A DNA stretch of 64,000 nucleotides from contig NZ_RKQQ01000006.1 of NCBI RefSeq assembly GCF_003814815.1, positions 62,001-126,000 on the forward strand, read 5' to 3'. The position numbers were made by a program, and so were the translations under genes. Below the pieces are notes generated by a model that worked only from the letters and a program-made list of their open reading frames with translations, was not told where the DNA came from and did not search any database. This DNA is from Salisediminibacterium halotolerans. Its GTDB lineage: Bacteria; Bacillota; Bacilli; Bacillales; Salisediminibacteriaceae. This document shows positions 43,469 to 53,347 of this stretch, piece by piece; the stretch's first letter is position 1, and each line of letters begins with the position of its first letter.

Positions 43469-45337
43469 TTAAGCATTAATCATCTGCCGTTGTAAGAAAT
43501 TTTCGGCATCGTTTGCCGGAAGAGGCGGGCTGAATAAGTAGCCTTGTCCGAAATGACAGCCGTTGTCGAGGAGGAATTTCACCTGATGGTCGTGTTCAAT
43601 TCCTTCGGCAATCAATTCAAAATTCAAGTCTTTCGCCATCGAAATCATCGTTTTGACTAACGATGCTTTGTTGGGATCGGTTAAGATGTCTTGAATAAAC
43701 GATTTATCAATTTTCACTGCGTCAATCGGTAATTGGCTGAGCAGGTGCAAGGAAGAGTAGCCGGTGCCGAAATCATCAATCGCAACGTGAACACCGAGGT
43801 TCTTTAATTCTTGAAGCGTTTTTTTCGTTCGTTCTAAATGACACATCACGCTCTCTGTGATCTCAATGCCTAAATGTTCCGGAGATAGTCGGCTTCGTTT
43901 TAACGCCTCCGAAATGTTGGTAGCGAAATCGTCTTGGTCAAATTGAATACTCGAGACATTCACAGCAACGTTTACATTCAGACCGGACGCTTGCCAGGCT
44001 TTAATTTGAGCACAAGCTTCTTGAATCACCCACTCACAGATCGTATTCATCGCTCCCGCACTCTCGGCGATCGGAATAAATTCAGCCGGCGGGATCATCC
44101 CCAGTTCCGGATGGCGCCATCGCAGCAGAGCTTCAACCCCGTAAGCTTTTCCGCAAGACAAGGTGATTTTCGGCTGGTAATAAAGTTCAAACTCATTGTT
44201 GCTTAACGCATTAAACAATTCATGCTCGATTTTTTCTCTTCGGGCAATAATGTCCTCGTCTTTATAAATGTAAAATTGGAAGTTATTTTTCCCGCGTTCC
44301 TTGGCTAAGTACATCGCATCGTCTGCATGCTTGATCAAGGGTGTCAGACTGTCGCCATCCTTTGGATACATACTTATTCCGATACTGGGCGTTGTATGAA
44401 ACTCACCCCCATTCAACGCAAACGAAGCAGAAAAGCGATTGAGAATGCGTGCAGCCAGTTCTTTTACGCCTGCTTCATCTGTGCCGTCGATCAAAATAAT
44501 GAACTCGTCGCCGCCGTGCCGGGCAACGATGTCTTGTTCACGAATACTTTGTTTGATTCTCCGACTGACTTTTTTCAGCAGCTCATCGCCGCTGTCGTGC
44601 CCCAACGTATCGTTAATGAACTTAAACCTGTCTAAGTCAATAAACATGATCGCTAATTGTTTTTGCTGATCACGGCAACGTGCGAGCGCTTGTTTAGCGG
44701 CGAGCTTGAAATACCTGCGGTTTGGCAGCCCGGTTAAACTGTCATAATAGGCGATACTTTCTAATTGTTCTTCCATTTGTTTTCGCTCGGTGATATCGTA
44801 CGCAACGCCATTTAATTTTATGACGTCGCCGTTTTCATTTAATATCGGCTGTCCGTACACCTCTAACCAGCGCAAGTCCCCGTTTTTCCGGTAAACTCGC
44901 CACTCGCAATTGGAGGTTTTTCCCGCAAGCAAATCATGATAATGAGCAGCAACCTTTGTCTCATCTTGAGGATATGTACGTGAGATCCAGAGATTAAAGT
45001 CTTGCTCAAACTCGGTTGACGTGAATCCCATGACATCTTCGATTCCTTTGGAGACAGAGAACTTTTTTTCTTTCTCATCGAGCATCCAGAGAAATGCGCC
45101 GCTGTTCGTAAAGAGACTTTCCAGCTCTCTTTGCTGTAAATCATACTTTTTAGACAGATCATTTGATTGATCGTATTGCTTGCCGAGCCACCAGAAAAAG
45201 GGCTGCAAGACGAGGACAAAAATGGTGACTTCGCTGTAAGCCATCGCATCGGTTCTTGTTACCTCAAGATAAATCATCGCAATTAACGTAACCAAAACAC
45301 TCGAAAAGCAGACAGCCAATCGTCCGGTATATTTCAA
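43469..45337 (-). CDS. PAS-GGDEF-EAL cyclic-di-GMP protein
   Basis: A 622-residue protein: two N-terminal helices (about 8-25 and 33-50), a PAS/PAC domain (about 68-195, 'NGVAYDITERKQMEEQL'), a GGDEF domain (about 200-365) with intact RHGGDEFIIL, and an EAL domain (about 375-620) with intact YGVEALLRWRHPELG, NVNVAVNVSS and AIDDFGTGYSS. Both cyclase and phosphodiesterase motifs look complete, so it could make or break cyclic di-GMP depending on the signal. A TTG start is set by AGGAGG nine bases upstream. It neighbours a chemotaxis receptor, in keeping with a motility or surface switch. Confidence 0.92.
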   Translation of the reverse strand: MKYTGRLAVCFSSVLVTLIAMIYLEVTRTDAMAYSEVTIFVLVLQPFFWWLGKQYDQSNDLSKKYDLQQRELESLFTNSGAFLWMLDEKEKKFSVSKGIEDVMGFTSTEFEQDFNLWISRTYPQDETKVAAHYHDLLAGKTSNCEWRVYRKNGDLRWLEVYGQPILNENGDVIKLNGVAYDITERKQMEEQLESIAYYDSLTGLPNRRYFKLAAKQALARCRDQQKQLAIMFIDLDRFKFINDTLGHDSGDELLKKVSRRIKQSIREQDIVARHGGDEFIILIDGTDEAGVKELAARILNRFSASFALNGGEFHTTPSIGISMYPKDGDSLTPLIKHADDAMYLAKERGKNNFQFYIYKDEDIIARREKIEHELFNALSNNEFELYYQPKITLSCGKAYGVEALLRWRHPELGMIPPAEFIPIAESAGAMNTICEWVIQEACAQIKAWQASGLNVNVAVNVSSIQFDQDDFATNISEALKRSRLSPEHLGIEITESVMCHLERTKKTLQELKNLGVHVAIDDFGTGYSSLHLLSQLPIDAVKIDKSFIQDILTDPNKASLVKTMISMAKDLNFELIAEGIEHDHQVKFLLDNGCHFGQGYLFSPPLPANDAENFLQRQMINA

Positions 45338-45632
45338 GCTTGAGCCCTCCTATGTTCGTTGTCCCGAAAATCGTTCGATATAGTAAAGTCTATTCACTTT
45401 TTTGCGAGGATTCAAACCATAACACCCCTTTTATGGTTGCCCTGTCAGTTGACAGAAAGGTGTAGATGGGATGAAAGAATTATAATAGAATGGAAAAAAA
45501 TCATTCAATATTCGTAATTAAAAACCAACAATCGCTATTTGTGTGTCATGATACATATGACAAAACGAAAGGCAGCGCTTTACAGGCTGCGCAGACAAAA
45601 AATTAACAGGGCAGATATGGGGAGGTGAATAC

Positions 45633-45857
45633 ATGCTTTGGTTATCCCTTTTACTATTGAGTGTGATCGGATTTTTGTTGTTCGCTCATGGGTTGAAAAC
45701 TAAATCTCAATTGTTCTTACTATTTGGCAGCATTCCTCTATTGGTAACAGTTCTTTATCTTAGCGGAATAGAGAGTTGGCTTATTATATTGCCACTCGTT
45801 CCAGCCATGTCATTGCTCATTTCTCACCTCGTAATGAAAAACGTAAAGCCGGCTTAA
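45633..45857 (+). CDS. Small three-helix membrane protein
   Basis: A 74-residue, almost entirely hydrophobic protein with three helices. GGGGAGGTGA precedes the ATG at ideal spacing. No family was recognised. The roughly 295 bases upstream contain no gene. Confidence 0.6.
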   Translation: MLWLSLLLLSVIGFLLFAHGLKTKSQLFLLFGSIPLLVTVLYLSGIESWLIILPLVPAMSLLISHLVMKNVKPA

Positions 45858-45938
45858 CCTCGCGTGCAAGATGATATTAATAGATTTCGTGAAAACATAA
45901 CTCTGTCAACAACGATCATAAACTATAGGAGTATATTG

Positions 45939-46256
45939 ATGACGACGTTAATAAAACTGTTTCTTGAACTGCTGCGGATCACTGTCATATTTATCGGGCT
46001 TGGCGGTGTGCTTTGGTATATGGTTCTCGTCCATGTGTATGCATTTGACGCGCAAGCGCAGCAACATCAATGGCTGGGCGGCTTCGGCATTTACATAGTC
46101 ATATACGTGCTTTATAAAAACAAACTCCAGTATTCCGGCTGGGTCAGGCGAGAACCGTCCGAACAGTTAGGGTCTATGGCGACGGTGCTCTTTTTATCCG
46201 GCGGACTCCTGCTGATCGCAATGCCGTATCTTATTCTTTTCGGCGCTTCTGTCTGA
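45939..46256 (+). CDS. Small membrane protein of unknown function
   Basis: A 105-residue protein with three hydrophobic segments (residues 8-30, 43-60, 78-100) and a basic loop. The frame is open back to 45864, but ATAGGAG sits correctly for the ATG at 45939. No family was recognised. It lies between another small membrane protein and McrB and is not obviously part of the restriction operon. Confidence 0.55.
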   Translation: MTTLIKLFLELLRITVIFIGLGGVLWYMVLVHVYAFDAQAQQHQWLGGFGIYIVIYVLYKNKLQYSGWVRREPSEQLGSMATVLFLSGGLLLIAMPYLILFGASV

Positions 46257-46355
46257 TCGGTATCCATCACTGATTTTTTCGGGAGCGTGTAAGTTAAAAT
46301 AGCGACAGATGAATTGATAAAGATTTAAATATGAAGTTTTCGAAAGGACGGGTCA

Positions 46356-48506
46356 ATGATGACTGAAACAACTGCGCAAAATCCCAAAACAGAGACTGAA
46401 GTTGCTTGGTTTGTCGGGTCTCACTTCGATGGTGAGGATCAAACTGAGCGTTTCTTACAGGAAGGTATCTGGGAAAACGGCCATGATGAAAAATATCATG
46501 ATGAGGTTAAATCGATGCAACCCGGCGACAAAATCGCGATCAAATCTACATACACGAAAAGCAAAGGCTTATCGTTTGGAGACCAAAATCGCCTAGTCTC
46601 AACGATGAAAATTAAAGTCACCGGTGTAATCAAAGAAAACCCGCAAGACGGAAAAAGAGTGTTTGTCGATTGGGACGAACCTTTTTCAACTTTAAAAGAA
46701 TGGTATTTTTTCACCAATATGAAAAATGTGTGGAAGGTAACAAGAAAAAATATTGATCAACATACGTGGATGAGGAGAAATTTAATTGACTTCGCTTTTA
46801 ATCAAGAAGAACAAATGATCGAACAATTTTTAGATGAACCTTATTGGAAGTACAGGTATGAAGATCCGAACATGTTTCTTTGGACAACGTTTTATGAAGA
46901 GATGGCGAATGCGCTCTTAAGTTATAAAGACCGGCGCCAAGAACTGCTTGAAAAGATGAATACCGCCTTTGAAAAACTCGATCTACGCAATCCATTGTTA
47001 ACTCAAAATGCTGAGGGTGAGAGCGTTCTACTTGATGATATTTGCCCGTTCACATTTTATGCGTTGTTTAATAAAGGGTACACGGATGAGAACCGTATAA
47101 AAATCATTTCCGTTCTCAATGAATTTCTCGGCCTTGAGGAAACAATCCCGACACAATTCGAAGGTATTCCGGTGGTCAGTAACATGGCATCGCGTTTTTT
47201 TACTAGTGATCCCGAACCATCTGATATTGATAATCTTTGGGAAGTATTTGAATCCGCGATTTTACTTACCAAAAAAGATTCAGAAGAGAACAGAAATCAG
47301 TTTATCGAATATTTTAATCGTGTAATTACACAAAGCAGTATTAAATGGAATATCACATTCGGTTTGTATTGGATTAGACCTTGGGATTATCTGCCGCTCG
47401 ATTCTCGTACAAAAGATGCGTTAGAAAATAAACTAAAGATTGAAGTGCCAGTTCATAAAAAAAATAAAACGATTACCGGGGAGGACTATTTGCGGCTGAT
47501 CGACTTTTTGAATGATAAGTTTGAAGAAGAGGAGTTCCCGTCTGATTCTTACCCGGATCTCTCGTTTAAAGCTTGGCAAGAATCTATCGAACTGACTCAA
47601 TATCATTCGAACCTGGCTGAAGAAAAAACACCTTACGGCGACGAAGGTTCAGAAGAGATAAATTCGTATTCGAAAGAAGATTTCCTCGCCGAAGTCTTTA
47701 TTTCTGAAGCTTCGTACAATACGATCACGGCGTTACTGGATCGAAAAAAGAATTTGATATTGCAAGGCGCACCCGGTGTCGGCAAGACATTTGCGGCGAA
47801 GCGGCTCGCCTATTCACAGATGGGTGAGAAAGATGAATCGCGGATAATGATGATTCAGTTTCACCAAAGTTACGCGTACGAAGATTTTATTATGGGCTAT
47901 CGCCCGAATGAGAACGGATTTGTCTTGCAAGAGGGACCGTTTTACCAGTTTTGCAAAATGGCAGCAGATGATCCGGAGCAGAGCTATTATTTCATTATTG
48001 ATGAAATTAACCGCGGCAATTTAAGCAAGATCTTCGGTGAACTAATGATGCTGATTGAAGGCGACAAACGCGGCGACGAACTGAAGTTGACGTACACGAA
48101 CGAGCCGTTTTCTGTCCCGGAAAATGTCTATTTAATCGGAATGATGAATACCGCTGACCGCAGTTTGGCGATCATCGATTACGCCCTGCGCCGACGCTTC
48201 AGCTTTTACGAATTAGAACCGGCGTTTGAGACAGAGAGCTTTGCCAATCACTTGCGCGAACAAGGTGCCCAGGAAGAGATGATTGAAAAAATCAACTGGC
48301 GCATCGGCCGGCTGAATGAAGAAATCAGCCAAGATGTCAATCTCGGGCCAGGTTTTCGCATCGGACACAGTTACTTTACCGATTACAACGATTCCGAAGA
48401 TTGGTACGACGAGATCATTCAGTATGAAATCGCCCCCTTAATCAAGGAATATTGGTTTGATGAAGAAGAAAAAGCCGAGCAGAAAATCCAGGAACTCTTA
48501 AGGTGA
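46356..48506 (+). CDS. mcrB: McrB-like AAA+ GTPase of a type IV restriction system
   Basis: A 716-residue protein. Residues 12-115 form a small beta-rich domain (AWFVGSHFDGEDQTERFL, 'MQPGDKIAIKSTYTKS') that looks like an EVE/PUA-type modified-base reader. A helical middle region follows. The McrB AAA+ domain starts at about 465: Walker A LQGAPGVGKTFAAKRL, the McrB line FHQSYAYEDFIMGYRP, Walker B YYFIIDEINRGNLSKIFGEL (about 547) and the McrB-specific GMMNTADRSLAIIDYALRRR. It should recognise modified DNA and drive translocation with GTP. McrC follows with overlapping frames. GAAAGGACGGG fits the start. Confidence 0.9.
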   Translation: MMTETTAQNPKTETEVAWFVGSHFDGEDQTERFLQEGIWENGHDEKYHDEVKSMQPGDKIAIKSTYTKSKGLSFGDQNRLVSTMKIKVTGVIKENPQDGKRVFVDWDEPFSTLKEWYFFTNMKNVWKVTRKNIDQHTWMRRNLIDFAFNQEEQMIEQFLDEPYWKYRYEDPNMFLWTTFYEEMANALLSYKDRRQELLEKMNTAFEKLDLRNPLLTQNAEGESVLLDDICPFTFYALFNKGYTDENRIKIISVLNEFLGLEETIPTQFEGIPVVSNMASRFFTSDPEPSDIDNLWEVFESAILLTKKDSEENRNQFIEYFNRVITQSSIKWNITFGLYWIRPWDYLPLDSRTKDALENKLKIEVPVHKKNKTITGEDYLRLIDFLNDKFEEEEFPSDSYPDLSFKAWQESIELTQYHSNLAEEKTPYGDEGSEEINSYSKEDFLAEVFISEASYNTITALLDRKKNLILQGAPGVGKTFAAKRLAYSQMGEKDESRIMMIQFHQSYAYEDFIMGYRPNENGFVLQEGPFYQFCKMAADDPEQSYYFIIDEINRGNLSKIFGELMMLIEGDKRGDELKLTYTNEPFSVPENVYLIGMMNTADRSLAIIDYALRRRFSFYELEPAFETESFANHLREQGAQEEMIEKINWRIGRLNEEISQDVNLGPGFRIGHSYFTDYNDSEDWYDEIIQYEIAPLIKEYWFDEEEKAEQKIQELLR

Positions 48507-48511
48507 TCGCG

Positions 48512-49561
48512 ATGAGCCATGCTGATAAGATCCCTGTGAAAAATATTTATGCGATGCTTTGTTATGCGTGGAACGAACTCGATCAATCAGACCGCGTCTT
48601 GGCAGGCAGTGAAAAATTCGATAACATTTACAACTTATTCGCCCGTATCTATATCAACGGGACGAAAAATATTATCAAACGCGGCTTGCATCGCTATTAC
48701 ATTGAAGAACAAGCGGCCGTTTCCACGCTGAAAGGAAAAATCAATGTGACGGAATCGGTCAAACAGCGGACGCTGACGAAACGGCAAATGATCTGCGAGT
48801 ACGATGAATTCTCGGAAGACATCCTCTTAAATCAGATCGTCAAAGCGACGCTGACGCTGCTTTTAAAAACCTACGCGGTGGATGACAAGCTGAAACATCA
48901 GCTGAAAAAGCTGCGTTATGCGTTTTCTGACGTTGCAGACATCCGCCTGACGAAAACAGTCTTCACGTCGATCCGTTACAACCGAAACAATCATTATTAC
49001 CGCATGCTGCTGCACATCAGTCAGCTCATTGTCGAACGCTCGCTGACAACAGAAGAAAACCAAGCATACACCTTTTCAGACTTTGTCCGTGACGGGCAGA
49101 TGGCGAAGCTGTATGAAAAATTTATTCTGAACTTCTATCACTATCACTTAAACAAAAAGCACTATAAGGTTCATGCGCCGCAATTCAGCTGGCAGTTAGA
49201 TGAGCGAGTAAGTCTGAAAGAAGAACGCTTGCTGCCGCGGATGCAATCAGACATTGTCGTTGAAAATAAACTGACTGAGACACAGCTGATTATTGACGCA
49301 AAGTATTACGCAGAAACACTGTTGACCGGCTACCGCTCGGAAACGGAGAAGCTCCGTTCCAACCACTTGTACCAACTGCTTACCTACATGCAGCAAAGTG
49401 ATTTTCCCGGTGAAGTAAACGGAATGCTGCTCTATCCGACAATCGAGGAGGAAATCAATGCCGATTACTCACTGCGCGAGCAAACCGTCTCGATCCGAAC
49501 TTTGAATTTGAATGCGGAGTGGGACGTGATTTCGGCGCGGTTAAAAGGTTTGATCACATAA
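48512..49561 (+). CDS. mcrC: McrC-like endonuclease subunit
   Basis: A 349-residue protein. N-terminal IPVKNIYAMLCYAWNELDQ is the McrC/YjiW-family opening, and the PD-(D/E)XK nuclease site is visible as LLPRMQSDIVVENK...LIIDAKYYAETL (Asp at about 251, Asp-Ala-Lys at about 267-269). It binds the McrB hexamer, stimulates its GTPase and cuts DNA. A GTG at 48503 overlaps the mcrB stop, but AAGGTGAT is spaced for the ATG at 48512. The two genes form a complete type IV McrBC pair acting on modified (for example methylated) foreign DNA. Confidence 0.88.
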   Translation: MSHADKIPVKNIYAMLCYAWNELDQSDRVLAGSEKFDNIYNLFARIYINGTKNIIKRGLHRYYIEEQAAVSTLKGKINVTESVKQRTLTKRQMICEYDEFSEDILLNQIVKATLTLLLKTYAVDDKLKHQLKKLRYAFSDVADIRLTKTVFTSIRYNRNNHYYRMLLHISQLIVERSLTTEENQAYTFSDFVRDGQMAKLYEKFILNFYHYHLNKKHYKVHAPQFSWQLDERVSLKEERLLPRMQSDIVVENKLTETQLIIDAKYYAETLLTGYRSETEKLRSNHLYQLLTYMQQSDFPGEVNGMLLYPTIEEEINADYSLREQTVSIRTLNLNAEWDVISARLKGLIT

Positions 49562-49618
49562 GCAAGGCTATTCAATGTATAAAGCGCTGACTCATAAACT
49601 TAGCTTAAATATGTAAAA

Positions 49619-49656
49619 GCCTATCAAATCAAAAGCTGATCTGATAGGCTTATTTC
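49619..49656 (+). terminator. Terminator of mcrBC
   Basis: A 13-base stem GCCTATCAAATCA / TGATCTGATAGGC (one mismatch) with a weak T tract. It resembles the aldolase terminator in sequence. Confidence 0.7.
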
Positions 49657-49720
49657 GCTTCGTTAACATTCCTCATACAATAACTGATTACGTCGCAGGT
49701 CGCGCAATAAAAATTAGTAT

Positions 49721-51004
49721 TTATTGTTGATTTTTTAGCTTGATGACTTGTTCAACCGCGGCTTGACCGGCACGGATCGCGCCTTCCATATGATTGGGAA
49801 ACTGTTCGGCCAGTTCGCTCGCAGCAAAGGCAAATGGCCCGTGCGGGGTGCGCAAGATCTCTGCTGCATCCGGAATCCCGCCGTATTTAACGGCTGCGCC
49901 GTAGCCGCCGCCGCAAAATGGCTCGTCGACCCAAACGCTTTGTTCGGCATCTTTAAAGGCTCGGGCCGGGGAGCCAAAGACGTTCTCCAGTAAGTTTAGC
50001 GCAGTCTCCATTTGCTCACGGCTGCTTTGCTTTGCGATGTCTATTGCAGCATCGGCTCCGATAAACATGGTGAGCCGGTATCCGTCGCCTTGCTTAGACG
50101 AATCAACGACAGTCACCCCGGATGGATCGGTATAGACGACATCCATGATCGCTTCTTTGTCGCCGTTAAGGTTGTAATCATACCAAAAAGGGTCATCATA
50201 CACCCAAGTCGTTTTGATGATCGACCCGTTAAGATAACTGTTGAGCGCCTGGCGATACCGGTTTTCCAGTGCAGGGCTGTATGTCAGCTTGCTGGCAACA
50301 GCGGGAGGGACAGCCATAATGACGGTGTCGGCTTCGTAAGAATGGTTATCTGACACGGCGCGATAGCCGGAAGCGGTCTCCTCGATATTAACAATCGCTT
50401 CGTCGTAACAGATCTGCTCCGAAATGGTATTTGTCATATACTGAATTAAGTCAGCTAGCGGAGCGTTTAACTGATGGCTGTCTTCCAGTTCGGAAGTGTA
50501 GCGCGTCATCAGCTCGATCACGCCCCGGGCACTGGCCTGATCGAGAGGGAGATTGATCAGTTCGGCATAGCTGCTCGCGACCGCTTGCTTTTCGGTATCT
50601 GTCAGCGAGAGGCGAGAAATGAGATCACTCAGCCGCAAATCGTCACCTTGAAGATCTGTCCGCCAGTCAGCTAATTCCTCTTCATGCTCGTCGATCGCTT
50701 CAGAACTTAATTCTTTGGCCGGATAAATCATACTGACAGCATCTGCCGGCGTAGCGGTTTCCGTCAGCTGCATTCCGGCACGTTCAATCCATTTCATGAG
50801 CTCTGTCATATCAGGATTGATAAATTGCGCTCCGAGTTCAAACGAACGGCCGCTCTTTGGACGCTGCACCGACTGGACTTTGCCCCCGGTCCTTGACGAA
50901 GCTTCAATCACGTTATAACTGTATCCTTTTTCCTTCAGGCGATTGGCCGCAGACAGCCCAGCAAGACCGGCGCCGACGACAATGACATCATAATGGTTGT
51001 TCAT
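49721..51004 (-). CDS. Flavin monoamine oxidase family protein
   Basis: A 427-residue flavoprotein with the FAD-binding loop VIVVGAGLAGLSAANRLKEKG, the RxGG motif in EASSRTGGKVQS and FELGAQFINPDM, and the C-terminal FAD contact 'GPFAFAASELAEQFPNHMEGAIRAGQAA'. These oxidise primary or secondary amines such as putrescine or tyramine to aldehydes with hydrogen peroxide release. GGAGTGAG precedes the ATG. No linked permease is present. It lies between two defence clusters but looks like ordinary metabolism. Confidence 0.88.
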   Translation of the reverse strand: MNNHYDVIVVGAGLAGLSAANRLKEKGYSYNVIEASSRTGGKVQSVQRPKSGRSFELGAQFINPDMTELMKWIERAGMQLTETATPADAVSMIYPAKELSSEAIDEHEEELADWRTDLQGDDLRLSDLISRLSLTDTEKQAVASSYAELINLPLDQASARGVIELMTRYTSELEDSHQLNAPLADLIQYMTNTISEQICYDEAIVNIEETASGYRAVSDNHSYEADTVIMAVPPAVASKLTYSPALENRYRQALNSYLNGSIIKTTWVYDDPFWYDYNLNGDKEAIMDVVYTDPSGVTVVDSSKQGDGYRLTMFIGADAAIDIAKQSSREQMETALNLLENVFGSPARAFKDAEQSVWVDEPFCGGGYGAAVKYGGIPDAAEILRTPHGPFAFAASELAEQFPNHMEGAIRAGQAAVEQVIKLKNQQ

Positions 51005-51247
51005 AGGGGTTGCTCACTCCAGTGCAATGTACTTTGCTCGAATCTGAGTTCGTTCTAGTTGAAGACATCGGGTCATACATCTTATACCCTCTTATCACAA
51101 TCAGTAAATCGCTGAAATAATTGTTTTAAGATTGCATTGACGATACATGGGAATGAATGAAACAGGAGTTTTACTAAATTTGAAGAATGGATGTTATTGA
51201 GAGTATGAATACGAATTCTATTAATGTATAACGCAAGGGCGGTCACG

Positions 51248-51622
51248 ATGATTTTTTTCGCCAATTGCGGGAATAAATTAACGAACAACCCAAAGTTTTG
51301 TCCGTCTTGCGGAACGAGCACCCAACAACAAGCGAACACGAACGAGCCAATCGTCAGTAATCAAACAGCCAACATCACTGCAAGCACTCCCACAGCATCT
51401 AACACAATGACGATTAAATTAATCGGCTGGATTTCAGTCGCATTTTCTTTATTGCTAGTACCGATATTATTCGCAGCATTGTCCGTAATTATGGGATACA
51501 TGGTGAAAAAGAAAGGCGAAGATACTCACGGGACAGTACTGATGATTGTCGGCGTCGCTGCCGGTCTCTTTGGCGTATTAATCGGTGCGATGATCGGAGC
51601 GAATAACCCTGTTTATTATTGA
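51248..51622 (+). CDS. Zinc-ribbon membrane protein with a lost first cysteine
   Basis: A 124-residue protein: an N-terminal zinc-ribbon-like motif, MIFFANCGNKLTNNPKFCPS, a Thr/Ala/Asn-rich linker, and two membrane helices (about 60-85 and 98-120). Zinc ribbons of this type read C-x2-C...C-x2-C; here the first Cys is Phe (TTC instead of TGC), leaving three Cys. The frame is open upstream to 51224 but AAGGGCGG fits the ATG at 51248. Family is the common 'zinc ribbon plus membrane' type of unknown role. Confidence 0.6.
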   Translation: MIFFANCGNKLTNNPKFCPSCGTSTQQQANTNEPIVSNQTANITASTPTASNTMTIKLIGWISVAFSLLLVPILFAALSVIMGYMVKKKGEDTHGTVLMIVGVAAGLFGVLIGAMIGANNPVYY

Positions 51623-51657
51623 TGATAAAATTTTGAAGAAAAGTTCTGAGCGAAAGT

Positions 51658-51699
51658 AAAAAGCACTCAGCTGAAGTGAGGTGTGCTGAGTGCTTTTTA
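51658..51699 (+). terminator. Rho-independent terminator
   Basis: AAAAAGCACTCAGC / GCTGAGTGCTTTTT form a 14-base stem ending in a T run; it may work in both directions. Between here and 52016 there is only AT-rich sequence with one more imperfect hairpin (AACATGC ... GCATGTT near 51.92 kb) lacking a T tract. Confidence 0.85.
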
Positions 51700-52015
51700 T
51701 TAGAGATGCAGCTTAGTAAACAAACAATTGAAAATAACACATTATGTTTTTTAGCAAAAAAATTCCACCGGTATTTTGATAATACTCTGCTTGTGGAACA
51801 CATTGCAACAATTACTTATTGAGTGTTGGAAAGATTGAATTTGTTGGTAAAAAGTGATCAAATTTATCGAGCAAAAAAAAGTCTACTTTAGTCCAGCAGT
51901 CACAACATGCTAAGACTCCTTTGACTTTGCTGCATGTTGGGAAAATTATAGTATCTATTGTGAGTACAGAAATTGTGGACATAGGTTATTTGATTATTAA
52001 GGGGATATCCGGAAA

Positions 52016-52192
52016 ATGTTTGAATATGCATTACTTCTGATAATCGGGATTATGTTAACTCATGCAGTAGTAACCCTATTAAAGGTAACCTCCAATAAAA
52101 GTGGTATAACGTTGCAAATCCGCATTTTTCTGAAGAGCCCCGATAAAAGAATAGCTTACAAATTTGTCATGAAATCAGACTTTATTTTGTAG
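52016..52192 (+). CDS. Putative 58-residue membrane peptide
   Basis: An ATG 11 bases after AAGGGG opens a 58-residue frame: one hydrophobic helix (YALLLIIGIMLTHAVVTLL) and a basic tail (KSPDKRIAYKFVMKS). The codon pattern is even and the membrane helix is convincing, yet it has no recognised family. It lies at the edge of the AT-rich defence block, convergent with the HNH gene. Confidence 0.45.
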   Translation: MFEYALLLIIGIMLTHAVVTLLKVTSNKSGITLQIRIFLKSPDKRIAYKFVMKSDFIL

Positions 52193-52329
52193 CTCTCCAA
52201 TCATTTAAAGCTGGATCCCCTTACCGAAGATGAATTCGGCTTTATAAATCCAAATATCGGATCATTATATATTTTTTACTAACACTGCATAAATAAAGTC
52301 ATAATATTAAGTAATTATTAAATACGAGG

Positions 52330-53229
52330 TTATTCTTTATGAGTATATGAGATGTTAAAAGTAACATCATCGGGCCGAATAGCCTTATCAGAAGATATAG
52401 TCCAACGATTGCCTTCAATTTGTGTAATGTTTTCAGGACCATGAATAATGTAATTGAAATGAGATGGCTTTGTTTCTACTTCTCCATTTGCAGGTACATA
52501 CAATGTAATTAACTTATGACCGTAAGTAAATCTTATTACAAGTGGAAAATCTAATGCATCAGATGATTTATTTTCCCATACCTCTAGAATAACATGAGCC
52601 ATTCCTCCGCCTGGAATATATACCATATCTAAATACATCGGTAAAATAGAATTATTACCTTTCAGCCATTCATATAAATAAGTGAATTTATTTCTCATGT
52701 TTTCTTCGATAACAGAAAATCCCATGTGAACTAAAGCTTTGCAAATTCCCACAGGATTATAGGTAGGAAGATTGTTACACTTCAAAGTGTATGTTTTTGA
52801 CTGCTCATCTTCATCCAATAATTCAAAAATCTTTTCCTCTTCTTCTAAAAAAATACTTACTTGATTTGACCCAAAGTTACTGGCAATAAATGATTCATCA
52901 CCACTAGGCTTATATTTGGGAGAACCTTTTCGTGGTCTACCTCTCATAAAAATTCGTTCTAATTGAAGGTAGTTAACAAGGTCATTTTCATATTTGCTAA
53001 ATATTAGTTCATTACATTCATCACATTCATTATGATTAAAAAGACTTCTATTACCTAACGCTGCTGGTACTACGTGAGCAATTTTTCTGAAAGTAACTTC
53101 ACTAGTAACTCTATTACAAAAAATACATTGCTTATCTTCAGAATTTCCTAAAAATACTTTGGGAGGCGGTGTTCCATGTATAGGGTAAGCATATTCATAG
53201 ATTTGGTTGTATAAGAAGTTTTCGTTCAT
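52330..53229 (-). CDS. HNH endonuclease-like protein of the Gabija-type locus
   Basis: A 299-residue protein. Near the N-terminus is a treble-clef HNH-like region: CIFC, then FRKIAHVVPAALGN and CDECNELIFSKYEND, i.e. two CxxC pairs around a His, the layout of HNH_5/McrA-type nucleases. The remaining 220 residues are beta-rich and unrecognised. It is on the same strand as the GajB and GajA genes, 280 bases downstream of GajB, with the same low GC. AAAGGA precedes the ATG. It could be an accessory effector or an independent anti-phage nuclease. Confidence 0.65.
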   Translation of the reverse strand: MNENFLYNQIYEYAYPIHGTPPPKVFLGNSEDKQCIFCNRVTSEVTFRKIAHVVPAALGNRSLFNHNECDECNELIFSKYENDLVNYLQLERIFMRGRPRKGSPKYKPSGDESFIASNFGSNQVSIFLEEEEKIFELLDEDEQSKTYTLKCNNLPTYNPVGICKALVHMGFSVIEENMRNKFTYLYEWLKGNNSILPMYLDMVYIPGGGMAHVILEVWENKSSDALDFPLVIRFTYGHKLITLYVPANGEVETKPSHFNYIIHGPENITQIEGNRWTISSDKAIRPDDVTFNISYTHKE

Positions 53230-53347
53230 TTAAATTCATTCCTTTCTGAATATTAAGAGAACTACTTGTTTACAATTATTTTTCAGAGAAGTCGAAAGCT
53301 AGCTTGTTCTGATAGTCCAATTCCAAGACAGCTTTAAAGTACATATA

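Noticed and set aside
51905-51945. Hairpin AACATGC ... GCATGTT as a terminator or small RNA
   Set aside because: Short imperfect stem, no T tract and no clear promoter.
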